A stretch of 64,000 bases of DNA from positions 124,001 to 188,000 of the forward strand of contig OZ244931.1 of assembly GCA_965222215.1 (NCBI GenBank), written 5' to 3'. Of this stretch, positions 25,348-34,958 are shown piece by piece. Position 1 is the first letter of the stretch. Every line of letters begins with the position of its first letter. The notes under the pieces are model-generated. The model was not told where the DNA came from and searched no databases. It saw only the letters and a program-made list of their open reading frames with translations. Made by a program: the position numbers and the translations under genes. The DNA comes from JABJAG01 sp965222215 (GTDB lineage: Bacteria; Pseudomonadota; Alphaproteobacteria; UBA6615).

Positions 25348-26460
25348 ATGAACGCTCCCCTGTCCCGCAAACTCCGTTTGTCCGCCATTGGCGCTGCTTC
25401 GATCGCGGCTGCCTGCCTGACCGTCGTGTCCGGATCGGCGTTCGCCCAGCAGAATGAGAGCCTTGTCCCGGAAAACGTGATCACGAGCGCGGGCAATCGC
25501 TCCGTCGAAGGCCGGCAGGCCATCCAGAGCTATCTGACGTCGGGCAACCCTCGCCCGCAGGAGATCGCGGCCCGCGCCGTGGTGGCGATCAACGAGCTCC
25601 AGCGCAGCGGCAACTTTACCGATCCGTCTGAGCTGATTGCGGCCGCCGACCGCATCGCCCAGGTCGCAACGCCGGCCCTGTGCCCGCCGAAGGTCATGAA
25701 AACATTCGTCGATCCGGGTTTCTCCCTGCCGCCGAATGCGCGGGGCTTCGATTTTGGGCCGCGCGACTCCCGCGCCATGGCGGGCTTCCAGAAAGTTTCG
25801 CCGGGGGACAACCGTCTGCGCGGCGGACAGCCGCGCGCGTTGCAGCGCCCCGGAAACAACAGCCTGCTCTCCGACGGGGTGGTCGGCCTCAACAAGTTCG
25901 TGACCCCGATGGAGAACGGGTCGCACCGCGTCCTGCTCTTCACCGACGACATCGGCAGCGAAGACACCTATCTCTCGCCGCTCGGCGGCAAGGTGATCGT
26001 GAACGGCCGCGAAATCGCGCTGGGCGATCATCCGCCCGAAGAATGGCTGCCGCAGGCGGTCCTCGCCGCGCCGGGCAGCAACCCGACGGTCACGCGCACC
26101 GAAGTCAACGGCCTGAACGTGAACGAACAACGCGGCGGCGCGCTGATGGTTGAGGTCGAGGTGACCAACGGCCAGCTCGAAATCGAACTCATTCCGCCCG
26201 GCGGCGGCGAACAGCAGCGACAGACCTACATGGTCGGCGCGATGGTGGAGCCGGTCACCGACGCTCCGGCGTTCGGCCGGCATCTCGACGCATCCGAAGC
26301 CGTGCTGGACACCGAAGAGTGCCTGGAGCTGGAAGCCGACATCACAACGGCGCTCGCCGACCTGCTCGAGGAAATCGAGCCTGCGGCCGGCCCCGAACTG
26401 GAACTGCTCGACCTTCCCGAGCCCGTCATCGAGGACGGGGACTCGGCCAGTCCCGCATAA
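25348..26460 (+). CDS. Exported hypothetical protein of the EPS locus
   Basis: A 370-residue protein with a signal peptide (hydrophobic core AIGAASIAAACLTVVSGSAFA, cleavage near AFA-QQ). No known domain was recognised. The middle has basic and Pro/Asn-rich parts; the last 30 residues are acidic. It is the first gene after the AT-rich region and precedes the outer-membrane barrel and Wza genes, so a role in polymer export or assembly in the periplasm is likely. The frame is open upstream but the signal peptide fixes the start. Confidence 0.7.
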   Translation: MNAPLSRKLRLSAIGAASIAAACLTVVSGSAFAQQNESLVPENVITSAGNRSVEGRQAIQSYLTSGNPRPQEIAARAVVAINELQRSGNFTDPSELIAAADRIAQVATPALCPPKVMKTFVDPGFSLPPNARGFDFGPRDSRAMAGFQKVSPGDNRLRGGQPRALQRPGNNSLLSDGVVGLNKFVTPMENGSHRVLLFTDDIGSEDTYLSPLGGKVIVNGREIALGDHPPEEWLPQAVLAAPGSNPTVTRTEVNGLNVNEQRGGALMVEVEVTNGQLEIELIPPGGGEQQRQTYMVGAMVEPVTDAPAFGRHLDASEAVLDTEECLELEADITTALADLLEEIEPAAGPELELLDLPEPVIEDGDSASPA

Positions 26461-26481
26461 TCCCAGGGGTTTATTGAGGGC

Positions 26482-27867
26482 GTGAACAGCAGAATGCATA
26501 AACGCCGCTCCTTCCGCTTCCCTGAGGGTCTCCGGATGGGGCGGCGAATGATTCCGGCGGCCACATCGGTGGCCGCCGCGGCGTTGCTTGTCGCGTCCCC
26601 CCTGCAGGCGGCGGATCCGCCGGATGCCCAGATCGAGAGCGTGCGCGGGATCGGCACGTTCGAGCGTGATCCGATCGGGATCGAACTCGACCGGCTCCTC
26701 GAGCTGCCCTTCGATCTCGCCGAGGACGGCGATCACGATCCCGACGAGACGCGTCCGCCGGTTCTCAGCACGTTCACGGTCTTTCCGACCTTTGAGGTGG
26801 ACCTGATCTACACCGACAACATCTTTCGTTCGTCCACCGACGAGAAGACGGACCTGATCACGATCTACCGGCCGATTTTCGAGATCCAGTCGGATTGGGA
26901 GAATCATTTCCTGTCGTTCAACGGTCAGGTCGATATCGGCCGCCACTTTAACAATCCGATCGAGGATTACGAGGACTACACGCTCGGCACCTCGTTCGTG
27001 CTCGATATCGACGAGTTCTCGTCCGCGTCGGCGCAGGCATCCCATTCGCGATCCCATGGCGAGCGCGGAGACATCGACGACCCCGGGCAGCAGATTTCGA
27101 CCGATATCCAGTACACCAACACCGTGTCGATTTCCGGCACGCGGCAGATTCCCGACGGGCTGGAACTGGACGGCTCGCTGACGCTCACCAAGATCAGCTT
27201 CGAGGACAACGGCCCGATCGATAACTCGGACCGGTGGCGCGACGAGCTTGGTGCTTCCGTGCGTGTGGGCTGGGAAATCGAACAGGGCACATCGGTGTTC
27301 GTGTCGTCGGGTGCGACACTCACGCGATTCCGCGTGGATCTGGACAATTTCGGCATCAACCGCGATTTCGACGACTATCAGATCGCCGCCGGCCTGCGTC
27401 TCGACCCGTCGCCGATCTCATTCCTCGAATTCCTTGCCGGTATCACCCACCGCCAGTTCGTGGACGCGTCTTTCGTGGACGGCACCGACTATCTGGTCCG
27501 CGCCTCGGGTCTCTGGAACCCGACGTCGGTCCTGACGATCAACGGCAGCATCGACCAGTCGTTTACGCCGGCGTCCAGCCCCGGGATTTCCGGAACCTTG
27601 ACGCGCACCTATGCGACCAGCGTGGACTGGACGCCCTGGGATCCGTTGATCCTGTCAGCCTCGGCGTCGTTGCGAAATGAAGTCTTCGAGGATGCGACGC
27701 CCGAGCGTTCGCGTGACTCGATTGTTCTCGGCCTGTCGGCGGACTGGGCGATCAACCGGAACTTCTACAGCTCCGTCATCGCGACCACGGAACTCCAGAC
27801 CGGTGACCTCGACGTCGACGACGTGACCGAAAACAGATTGCAAGTCCGCCTTGGCGGGAAACTCTAG
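26482..27867 (+). CDS. Outer-membrane beta-barrel protein (EpsL/VpsM type)
   Basis: A 461-residue protein with a signal peptide (ATSVAAAALLVASPLQAA), a short acidic linker, then alternating beta-strand patterns to the C-terminus (FPTFEVDLIYTDNIFRSS and repeated aromatic-ended strands). This is the BBP2-like barrel found in exopolysaccharide operons, thought to pass or anchor polymer at the outer membrane. It lies between the hypothetical exported protein and the Wza homologue. Confidence 0.82.
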   Translation: MNSRMHKRRSFRFPEGLRMGRRMIPAATSVAAAALLVASPLQAADPPDAQIESVRGIGTFERDPIGIELDRLLELPFDLAEDGDHDPDETRPPVLSTFTVFPTFEVDLIYTDNIFRSSTDEKTDLITIYRPIFEIQSDWENHFLSFNGQVDIGRHFNNPIEDYEDYTLGTSFVLDIDEFSSASAQASHSRSHGERGDIDDPGQQISTDIQYTNTVSISGTRQIPDGLELDGSLTLTKISFEDNGPIDNSDRWRDELGASVRVGWEIEQGTSVFVSSGATLTRFRVDLDNFGINRDFDDYQIAAGLRLDPSPISFLEFLAGITHRQFVDASFVDGTDYLVRASGLWNPTSVLTINGSIDQSFTPASSPGISGTLTRTYATSVDWTPWDPLILSASASLRNEVFEDATPERSRDSIVLGLSADWAINRNFYSSVIATTELQTGDLDVDDVTENRLQVRLGGKL

Positions 27868-27910
27868 GAAGCTTAAAAGAGCAAATCCTCGGTGGATGGG
27901 TGAACAAAAC

Positions 27911-28498
27911 ATGACGCGCATAGTCTTGATGTTCGCAGCCGCTTTGTCGCTGGCCGCGTGTGATCTGATTTCGACGGATGTCGAGCTCCCGCTCGCGCCA
28001 CAACAGATCGGCCTGACATCCCTGAACACCACGGCGAGCGCTCAGTACCGCCTGGGTTCGGGAGACCGGCTCGCGATCAGTGTATTCGGCCACCCCGATC
28101 TGTCGGGCGAGTTCGAAGTCGACGGCAGTGGTGAGATTGCCTATCCGTTGCTCGGTCAGGTACAGGCGCGCGGCCACACGCTTGAGGAGCTGAGCGCCAT
28201 CATCACCGACGATCTGAACCGTGATTTCATCGTTGATCCGCGGGTTTCCGTCGAAGTGCTCAATTTCCGGCCCTTTTATATCCTGGGCCAGGTGAACGCG
28301 CCGGGCAGCTATCCGTATGTCTCCGGTCTCAATGTGCGACAGGCCGTTGCAATCGCCGGCGGGTTTACCCGACGGGCCGATCAGTCCGAAGTCGTGATTG
28401 TCCGCGAGATCGACCAGACCGACATCAAGTACGCCGCGACGCCGAATGCACCGGTATTGCCGGGCGATACCGTCGAAGTCCGGCGCCGCCTGTTCTAG
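27911..28498 (+). CDS. Wza-type polysaccharide export lipoprotein
   Basis: A 195-residue short Wza homologue. The lipobox LAAC puts the acylated Cys at residue 17. A Poly_export domain (YRLGSGDRLAISVFGHPDLSGEFEVD) is followed by one SLBB domain (FYILGQVNAPGSYPY). It is shorter than E. coli Wza (one SLBB, no C-terminal helix), as in the BBP2-linked systems where the barrel protein makes the outer-membrane pore. Confidence 0.92.
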   Translation: MTRIVLMFAAALSLAACDLISTDVELPLAPQQIGLTSLNTTASAQYRLGSGDRLAISVFGHPDLSGEFEVDGSGEIAYPLLGQVQARGHTLEELSAIITDDLNRDFIVDPRVSVEVLNFRPFYILGQVNAPGSYPYVSGLNVRQAVAIAGGFTRRADQSEVVIVREIDQTDIKYAATPNAPVLPGDTVEVRRRLF

Positions 28499-28924
28499 TC
28501 CCAACCACAACCCGTGGTAGGGCCGGGTATGTCCGCACCGATATCTCGGATATAGCGCGGGGCAGGATTTATATACAAAATCAATATCTTGTTAACCTCA
28601 ATTAAACGTAAGCCTTAAAAAGTTATTTACAACTTCGGAACACACTCCCATAGTCCGTCGTTAGTTGTGCGCTGAACTGCATAGTTTGCGTGCGCGCAAA
28701 GGGTAGTGCGTGTTTCCGCGGGTTTTCATAGGAGCTAAATTCGGTCTGCATAAACTGGCACGGTGATTGCTTATTTCCATGCCGAGGGGAAAATTCGGAC
28801 GTTGATCATTCAACTTTTTGCGCATTGCAACATGCGCTCTGAATAACCAACTTCCGCGCTGCAACCCTCGCATTGTCGAATATCCGGACGATCACCGATG
28901 TTGCATGCGATTGAAGAAAGACAA
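28499..28924 (+). promoter_or_regulatory. Long AT-rich leader region before the Wzc-type gene
   Basis: About 426 bases without a gene. It starts with a small hairpin after wza (around 28503-28525) and an A/T-rich block with GTTAAC and AATTAAA (28580-28640). A consensus sigma-54 promoter follows at 28756-28771, giving a leader of about 140 bases. Split TTAA half-sites near 28592 resemble CtrA boxes, but the spacing is wrong. Confidence 0.6.
28756..28771 (+). promoter_or_regulatory. Sigma-54 (RpoN) promoter, -24/-12 type
   Basis: TGGCACGGTGATTGCT matches the sigma-54 consensus TGGCACGnnnnTTGCw at every defined position. Transcription would start near 28782 and run into the Wzc-type kinase gene at 28925. 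This implies an enhancer-binding activator not encoded in the window. Confidence 0.75.
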
Positions 28925-31246
28925 ATGAGTACGGTCACACAGTTTCCGACACAGGAATACGATCCGATGCAGGACCAGGGTAATTTCATGCCCGCGTCCG
29001 ACACGGAGACGTTGAGCCTGCGCCGACTGTTGTCGATCGTAAAGCGTCGCAAGTTCCTGATCGCCGGGGTGATGCTCATCATCACCACCGTCGCCTATCT
29101 GATGATCCAGCAGATCACGCCGCTGTATTCGGCCAGCGCGAAGATCGTGGTGGAACCCAATCGCCAGAATATCGTCGACATCGAACAGGTGGTCAGCGGT
29201 GTGTCGCCGGACTACTACACGAACGAGACCGAAGCCGAAGTTATTCGCAGCCAGGCGCTCGCCTTCAAGGCGGTCGACCGGCTGAACCTGACGCAGTCGC
29301 CGCTCTATAACCCGCTGCTGCGCGTCCCGGAGCCGACGCTCAAGGAAGTCATCGTCAAGAACGTCAAGCTGCTCTTCCTGAACATCATCGGAACGCCGGA
29401 AGACATTGCGGAACTCGAGAAGGCGTCGTCGGCCGACCCGCATGCGCAAAGCCCGCTGCTCCAGATGCCGAAGGCCGAGCGCGAGGCATTCCTTCGCAAG
29501 AACGCTGCGGCCCAGTATCAGGGCGGCCTGTCGGTTTCACCGTCGCCGCGCAGCCGCGTCATCACGATCAGCTTTACGTCGACCGATCCGACGTTCGCCG
29601 CCGAAGCGGCGAACACCACGGCGAATCTCTATATCGAGGACCAGCTCGAAAGCCTGACCGCGGCCACGACCGACGCCGGACAGTTCCTGCAGAAGCGCGT
29701 CAACGAGCTTCGTGAGCGCGTCATCACCCAGGAGCGCGAAATCGCGCGCTATCGCGCCGACGCCGGGATCATCGACCAGGGCGGCATCACGGTCTACCAG
29801 CAGCAGCTTGCCCGTGCGAACGAGGAGCTCTCGGAAGCCCGGATCGCGCGCTCGGACGCCGAGGCGCGCTTCGACCAGGTCCAGGAACTGCTCCAGACCG
29901 GCAGTGGTCTGGAAACGGCGGCTGCCGTTCTCAGCTCCGATCTGATCGCGCGCCTGCGTGAGCAGGAAGCCGAGGTTATCCGTAAGGTCGCCGAGTTCCA
30001 GACCCAGCTTCGCCCGGGTCACCCGCGCCTGCAGCTGGCCGAGAACGAGCTCGCCGATCTGCGCGCCGCCATCGAGCGCGAAGTGCAGAAGATCGCGTCG
30101 AACCTTCGCAACGAAGTGCAGCTGGCACGGGTGCGGGAATCCAACGTGCGCGCGGAACTCGACCGGCTCGAGGGCACGCTCCAGGAGCAGAACGAGGCGC
30201 AGGCAACCCTGCAGTCGCTGTCCAGCGAACTCTCGGCGAACAAGCAGCTCTATGAGACTTTTCTCGAGCGCTTGAAGGAAACCGACATCCTCGAGAACAC
30301 GGACCAGAAGGCCGATGCGCGGGTGATTTCCCGCGCCACGGTCCCCGGCGGCCCGTTCTTCCCGAACAAGCAGCTCATGCTCGCCGCCGCCGTTGTCTTT
30401 TCCGCCTTTGTCGGCTTTGCCCTGGCATTCGTGGCGGAGTTCATGGACAGCGGGTTCCGCTCGACCGCGCAGCTCGAGAACCTCAGCGGCGTCGCCGCGC
30501 TCGGCATGGTTCCGGCGCTCTCGAAGAGCCAGAGCGATGGCAAGCGGCCGCATGAGTTCGCGCTTGCGAGACCGAACTCGACCTATGGCGAAGCCATTCG
30601 ATCAGTACGAACCGGTCTTATGCTGTCGTCTGTCGACAAGCCGCCGCGCACGATGCTGATCACTTCGTCGATCCCGGGTGAGGGCAAGACCTCGACCTCC
30701 CTGTCGATCGCGATGACGGCCGCAAAGTCCGGCCAGCGTGTGGTCATTATCGACTGCGACCTGCGCAACTCGAGCCTGCACGCCTATATGGACGTGCCGA
30801 ACCAGCGCGGCCTGAGCGACTATCTTTCGGGCCAGGCACAGCTTGAGGACGTGATTGAAATCCATCCGTCCTCGACCCTGCACTACATCACGGCCGGTTC
30901 CCGCGCCCCGAACCCGACCGACATGCTCAGCTCGAACGAGATGCGGGAACTGATCCACCAGCTCGGCGAGATGTACGACATGGTCATCCTCGACACGCCG
31001 CCGCTCATGGCCGTATCCGACGCGCTGGTGCTGATGCGCGATGTCGACCGCACCCTGTTCCTCGTGCGCTGGGAGAAGACCCGCCGCGAAACCGCGCTTG
31101 CCGGTATCAAGCAGGCGCTGGAAGCGGGTGCAAACATGGCCGGGACGGTCCTCACTCAGGTCAACGTGAAGAAACACGCGTCATACGACTACGGGGATTC
31201 GGGCTATTACTATTACGGCAGCTATCGGAAGTACTACACCGAGTAG
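28925..31246 (+). CDS. Wzc/ExoP-type chain-length regulator with BY-kinase domain
   Basis: A 773-residue fused protein. An N-terminal Wzz domain with a transmembrane helix (about 45-65) is followed by a coiled-coil periplasmic part, a second helix with the GNVR-type region, and a cytoplasmic bacterial tyrosine kinase. The kinase has Walker A SSIPGEGKTSTS, Walker A' VVIIDCDLR and Walker B MVILDTPP. The C-terminus is a cluster of nine Tyr residues for autophosphorylation. An upstream ATG at 28898 is in frame; the one at 28925 has the better purine-rich site. Confidence 0.93.
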   Translation: MSTVTQFPTQEYDPMQDQGNFMPASDTETLSLRRLLSIVKRRKFLIAGVMLIITTVAYLMIQQITPLYSASAKIVVEPNRQNIVDIEQVVSGVSPDYYTNETEAEVIRSQALAFKAVDRLNLTQSPLYNPLLRVPEPTLKEVIVKNVKLLFLNIIGTPEDIAELEKASSADPHAQSPLLQMPKAEREAFLRKNAAAQYQGGLSVSPSPRSRVITISFTSTDPTFAAEAANTTANLYIEDQLESLTAATTDAGQFLQKRVNELRERVITQEREIARYRADAGIIDQGGITVYQQQLARANEELSEARIARSDAEARFDQVQELLQTGSGLETAAAVLSSDLIARLREQEAEVIRKVAEFQTQLRPGHPRLQLAENELADLRAAIEREVQKIASNLRNEVQLARVRESNVRAELDRLEGTLQEQNEAQATLQSLSSELSANKQLYETFLERLKETDILENTDQKADARVISRATVPGGPFFPNKQLMLAAAVVFSAFVGFALAFVAEFMDSGFRSTAQLENLSGVAALGMVPALSKSQSDGKRPHEFALARPNSTYGEAIRSVRTGLMLSSVDKPPRTMLITSSIPGEGKTSTSLSIAMTAAKSGQRVVIIDCDLRNSSLHAYMDVPNQRGLSDYLSGQAQLEDVIEIHPSSTLHYITAGSRAPNPTDMLSSNEMRELIHQLGEMYDMVILDTPPLMAVSDALVLMRDVDRTLFLVRWEKTRRETALAGIKQALEAGANMAGTVLTQVNVKKHASYDYGDSGYYYYGSYRKYYTE

Positions 31247-31279
31247 CCGCCCGGGCCTGCCGACCGGGAGGGCCGGCCG

Positions 31280-31975
31280 ATGTCACAATCCAGATTGAGT
31301 GCCGCCCTGCTTTCCCTCGCCGTCGCGTTGGTCCTCGTCTTTCTTGCAACGCCGCGGTTGGCCTCGGGGCTGATTGCCGGTCCCTTCGACGATACCGTAC
31401 GCGCGCTCGGTCGTGGCGATGCCGTGCCGGAAAGTGAAATCAGGTTTGCGCGATCCAGCCGGGTGGCTGCACTGGGGTGGTATTCCAGCGCGCGCTATGC
31501 GGCCGATCTCGGGGCGCTCAATTTCACGCTCGCCATCACCCAGCCGCGCGGCAGCGAAAAACGCAACACGCAGGTTGCCGACGCGATTGCGGCAGACCGT
31601 CACGCGGCGGAACTCGCGCCGACGGCGCCGTTCTCGTGGATGCGGCTTGCGCAAGCCAATATTGAACGCGGCGGTGCGCGCGCCGACATCGGGGACTATC
31701 TGCGGATGTCCTATCGCAGCGCCCCGAACGATCCGCGCCTCTTGTTGCCGCGCCTGGACCTCGCGCTCGCGGTCTGGAACGACCTTCCACCGGACGTTCA
31801 GGCTTTGACGGCGGAGCAAATCAGGCTTGCCATGAAATGGTTCCCGGAGGACCTCGTGCGCCGGACCCGCGCGCGGTACCGGTTGGCCCAGGTGCGCGAG
31901 GCCCTGCGTGACGACCCGGCGGTGCGCGCGCGTTTCAACCTGCTGTACTTCCGGCAGCGCGAACCCGCTGCCTGA
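31280..31975 (+). CDS. EPS-locus hypothetical protein with N-terminal anchor
   Basis: A 231-residue protein with an N-terminal hydrophobic segment (ALLSLAVALVLVFLATPRLA), then Ala-rich helices that look TPR-like (DAIAADRHAAELAPTAPFSWMRLAQANIERG). It follows the Wzc gene by 33 bases and is convergent with the O-antigen-ligase-type gene. Helical-repeat proteins of this kind often sit beside Wzy homologues; the function is unknown. Confidence 0.65.
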   Translation: MSQSRLSAALLSLAVALVLVFLATPRLASGLIAGPFDDTVRALGRGDAVPESEIRFARSSRVAALGWYSSARYAADLGALNFTLAITQPRGSEKRNTQVADAIAADRHAAELAPTAPFSWMRLAQANIERGGARADIGDYLRMSYRSAPNDPRLLLPRLDLALAVWNDLPPDVQALTAEQIRLAMKWFPEDLVRRTRARYRLAQVREALRDDPAVRARFNLLYFRQREPAA

Positions 31976-31986
31976 TACGTCCGTCG

Positions 31987-33399
31987 TCAGACGGGTGCCG
32001 AGCTCCGTCGGTGCGGGTTCGCCTGGGCGCATCCCACCGCGACGATGGCGGCGAATGTCAGGGTTACTGCAGGTATCTGCAAACTGAAATCGACCCAGGC
32101 ATGGGTCGCGACGACGGCGATCGCCGATAGGCCCACGATGGGGAACACACCGTCCTCGTGTCGGCTGAAAACGCCGTAGAGACACCAGCCGCCGAGCCAG
32201 GCCAGCGCTGCCATGATCAGTCCGAACCCGATGACGCCGCCTTCCAGCAGCATCTCGAGGTATCCGTTATGGGCGCGCAGGAACGGGCTGGCCCGCGGTG
32301 AAAGAGCATCGCTTCGGTTCCGGATCGCAACATCCGCGAAGGTATTCAGTCCGCTGCCCAGCCAGGGGCGTTCGGCGATCGCGCCGCGCGTCATCTCCCA
32401 GATCTGTCCCCGGCCCGAGAGGTCGTCGTTGCTCTGGTTCAGGCGCAGCACCACTTCGCGCCCGCTGAAGCTGACCAGCACCAGCGCACCGACCAGAACC
32501 ACGCCCGCAAACACGATCGTGCGGCGCACGCGCCGGCGCTTGTAGATCACGAGGCCGGTCAGGAAAACGAGGACCCCGACGCCGGCGCTCAAGATGCCGC
32601 CGCGCGACGCCGTCAATAGAAGCGCGGTCCCCGTAATGAAAAGCGCCAGAAGCAGGCCGAATACCTGGGGGCCCATGCTGTCGAGGATATGGGCGATGCC
32701 CGCCCGGTTCGCGATGCCCAGTTCCGCCGCCTCGTCAGCCTTGCGCGTAAGCAGGCCGAACGCGGCCATGATGACCAGGGCGGCATAGGTGGCGAAGTTG
32801 TTGCGGTTCACGAAGGTCGACGTGACCACGTTCTCATAGGCCCATTTGTCGAACCACAGGATCGTGTTCGACCCGCTGAACTGAACGGCCAGGCCGTAGG
32901 CGGCATAGGCGCTGCCGGAAATGACGATCGCCCAAAGCAGCTGCTTGGTGCGCCGGCGTGACCGGCAGAAATGCAGGGTCAGCCAGAAGACGGCGCCATA
33001 GGCGAGCAGCCGCATGGCACCGTCGAAAGATGCGTTCGGATCGAGGCTGATCGCCCCGCCGATATCGGGATTGTTCAACGCCGTGCCTGCCTCGGCCCAC
33101 AGCGGATGGTCCCACCCGGACGGCGTGATGCCGCTGGCCTGCACGAAAAACCAGACGATCGCCAGCAGGAAGGCGACCGTGGCCGGCAGGTGTCGTTTCC
33201 ACGGGATGCGAACGGCACCCGAAGTGCGCGAGACCCCGAATGCCCAGATGAGGAGAGTGACGGCCACGCCGATGGAGAGAAGGCTCCACGCCCATGGCCG
33301 GTTGCTGCCGAACGGAAGAGGCGCCAGGACGAGCAGGGCGAGAAGCGCGCCAAAGGCGAGACGCAGCGCAAAGGGAGAGTAAGGCTTTTTCGCAGGCAT
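31987..33399 (-). CDS. O-antigen ligase / polymerase (Wzy_C) family membrane protein
   Basis: A 470-residue protein with about ten to twelve hydrophobic helices. The Wzy_C/WaaL signature is seen in LTASRGG, in the large periplasmic loop with AERPWLGSGLNTF, and in RAHNGYLEMLLEGGVIG. It probably polymerises the repeating unit. It lies 12 bases downstream of the WcaJ-type gene on the same strand. Confidence 0.88.
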   Translation of the reverse strand: MPAKKPYSPFALRLAFGALLALLVLAPLPFGSNRPWAWSLLSIGVAVTLLIWAFGVSRTSGAVRIPWKRHLPATVAFLLAIVWFFVQASGITPSGWDHPLWAEAGTALNNPDIGGAISLDPNASFDGAMRLLAYGAVFWLTLHFCRSRRRTKQLLWAIVISGSAYAAYGLAVQFSGSNTILWFDKWAYENVVTSTFVNRNNFATYAALVIMAAFGLLTRKADEAAELGIANRAGIAHILDSMGPQVFGLLLALFITGTALLLTASRGGILSAGVGVLVFLTGLVIYKRRRVRRTIVFAGVVLVGALVLVSFSGREVVLRLNQSNDDLSGRGQIWEMTRGAIAERPWLGSGLNTFADVAIRNRSDALSPRASPFLRAHNGYLEMLLEGGVIGFGLIMAALAWLGGWCLYGVFSRHEDGVFPIVGLSAIAVVATHAWVDFSLQIPAVTLTFAAIVAVGCAQANPHRRSSAPV

Positions 33400-33411
33400 G
33401 CGCGCGGCCCG

Positions 33412-34839
33412 TCAGTAGGCGTTCTTGTTGATGAATCCGACGAAGATCGTGAGAAAGAGGATACGGATATCGAACAGGATCGACCAGTTGTCGATGTAGT
33501 GAAGGTCGTACTCGACACGCCGCCGCATTTTCTCCGGCGTGTCCGTTTCGCCACGCAGTCCGTTGATCTGCGCCCACCCCGTGATCCCGGGCTTGACCCG
33601 GTGCCGGGCGAAATATTCGTCAATGACCGCACCGAACTGCTCGTTATGGGCGACGGCGTGGGGGCGGGGGCCGACAAGCGACATCTCGCCCCGCAGGACA
33701 TTGATCAGCTGCGGCAGTTCGTCGAGGCTCGATTTGCGCAGGAACCGGCCAACCCGCGTGATGCGTGGATCGTCTCGTGTCGCCTGTTGCACTTCGGCAT
33801 CCGGCGTTTCGGCAGGCTGGGCGGTTTCGGCGCGCATCGACCTGAACTTGTAGACGGTGAACTCTTCGTTGTTGAAGCCGTAGCGCTTTTGCTTGAACAG
33901 CGCGGGGCCCCGGCTTTCGAGACGGATCAACAGGGCGATCAACAGCAGCAACGGCGACAGGAGCACCAGAAGCAGAAATGCGCCCACCCGGTCCTCGATG
34001 GTTTTCAGGATCAGGTTGCGGCCAGTGATCGGTCGCTCGAAGATATTGAGCATCGGTACGCCCGCCACGTTCGACAGGCTGCGGACGGGCAGCTGGAACG
34101 CGATCGTTTCCGGACACCATTTCACGTTTGCTGCGGCGCTCTTGAGGCTTTGGACCAGCTCCATGAGATCGCCGCCCGATCGCCACGGCAGGGCGACGAT
34201 AATCTCGTCGACGCGGTGGTGGCGGACATATCGGAGCAACTCTTGAATATCGCCGACCAGCGGCACGCCCTCGATATCCCCCGGTACGCGCGACGCACGG
34301 CGGTCGAACACCCCCAGGATATTGACGCTGCGGTCGTCGACCGAAAGAAGCTCGCGGATCAGGCGTTGTCCGTACTCACCGGCCCCCACGATGACGACGT
34401 TCTGACGCAGGTCGCCGCGTTCGCGCCAGCGGGAGATCTGTATCGCCAGCAATATGCGCAATGTCAGCATGCCGCCGAGAACGGAGAAGAACCAGATGAT
34501 CGACCAGGCACGCGAGAAGCTGTCGGTGATCTTCGTCATGAACGCCAGCGCAAGCAGGATCATCATGACGATGGCCCAGCCCGCGGTCATGCGTCCGGAT
34601 TGGAAGAAGAAACGGTCGAGATTCGATTCTTCGTAAAGCCGCGCAATGTGGAAAATGATCACGAGGATCAGGACGGCCGCGAAAATGCCCTGCAGGTAGA
34701 TATTCGGCAGATCGAGGTCGCCGTGCCAGATCCAGTAAGCCACCACCGCGAACAGGGCGACGATCACCGCATCTCCGAGCCGTAGGGCGACGGAGGCACC
34801 GGTCTGTAGATCGCCCGCAAATCGGTTGGCAACGGCCAT
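33412..34839 (-). CDS. Undecaprenyl-phosphate glucose phosphotransferase (WcaJ type)
   Basis: A 475-residue polyprenyl-phosphate sugar transferase that starts the repeat unit by moving a hexose-1-phosphate to the lipid carrier. Four N-terminal transmembrane helices, a Rossmann-like CoA-binding-type middle (VVIVGAGEYGQRLIREL), and a C-terminal catalytic domain (KFRSMR, RRSSLDEL-type SSLDELPQLINVLRGEMSLVGP, GITGWAQI) are present. AGGAAGG precedes the ATG. Confidence 0.94.
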   Translation of the reverse strand: MAVANRFAGDLQTGASVALRLGDAVIVALFAVVAYWIWHGDLDLPNIYLQGIFAAVLILVIIFHIARLYEESNLDRFFFQSGRMTAGWAIVMMILLALAFMTKITDSFSRAWSIIWFFSVLGGMLTLRILLAIQISRWRERGDLRQNVVIVGAGEYGQRLIRELLSVDDRSVNILGVFDRRASRVPGDIEGVPLVGDIQELLRYVRHHRVDEIIVALPWRSGGDLMELVQSLKSAAANVKWCPETIAFQLPVRSLSNVAGVPMLNIFERPITGRNLILKTIEDRVGAFLLLVLLSPLLLLIALLIRLESRGPALFKQKRYGFNNEEFTVYKFRSMRAETAQPAETPDAEVQQATRDDPRITRVGRFLRKSSLDELPQLINVLRGEMSLVGPRPHAVAHNEQFGAVIDEYFARHRVKPGITGWAQINGLRGETDTPEKMRRRVEYDLHYIDNWSILFDIRILFLTIFVGFINKNAY

Positions 34840-34912
34840 GAAAACGCCTTCCTGTCGGAAACGACGCCGAAAATAGACGAAACGCCGTCACCACCGCAAA
34901 CGGCATAAATCT

Positions 34913-34941
34913 CGGAAACACTTTGATTTTTCGTGTTTCCG
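34913..34941 (-). terminator. Hairpin between the protease and WcaJ-type genes
   Basis: Arms cggaaacac and gtgtttccg (9 bp) enclose an A/T-rich loop of 11 bases, 18 bases after the stop of the LapG-like gene. There is no strong U-run after the stem, so it may be an attenuator rather than a full terminator. Confidence 0.4.
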
Positions 34942-34958
34942 GTATGTGTCGATACCCG

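Noticed and set aside
25309..27057. 582-codon minus-strand open frame
   Set aside because: It lies opposite two genes with signal peptides and barrel strands, is His/Arg-rich without motifs, and is a typical GC-rich shadow.
28590..28608. CtrA-type box with two TTAA half-sites
   Set aside because: The half-sites are six, not seven, bases apart and there is no further support.
32971..34785. 604-codon plus-strand open frame
   Set aside because: It is opposite the polymerase and WcaJ-type genes, both with clear family motifs.
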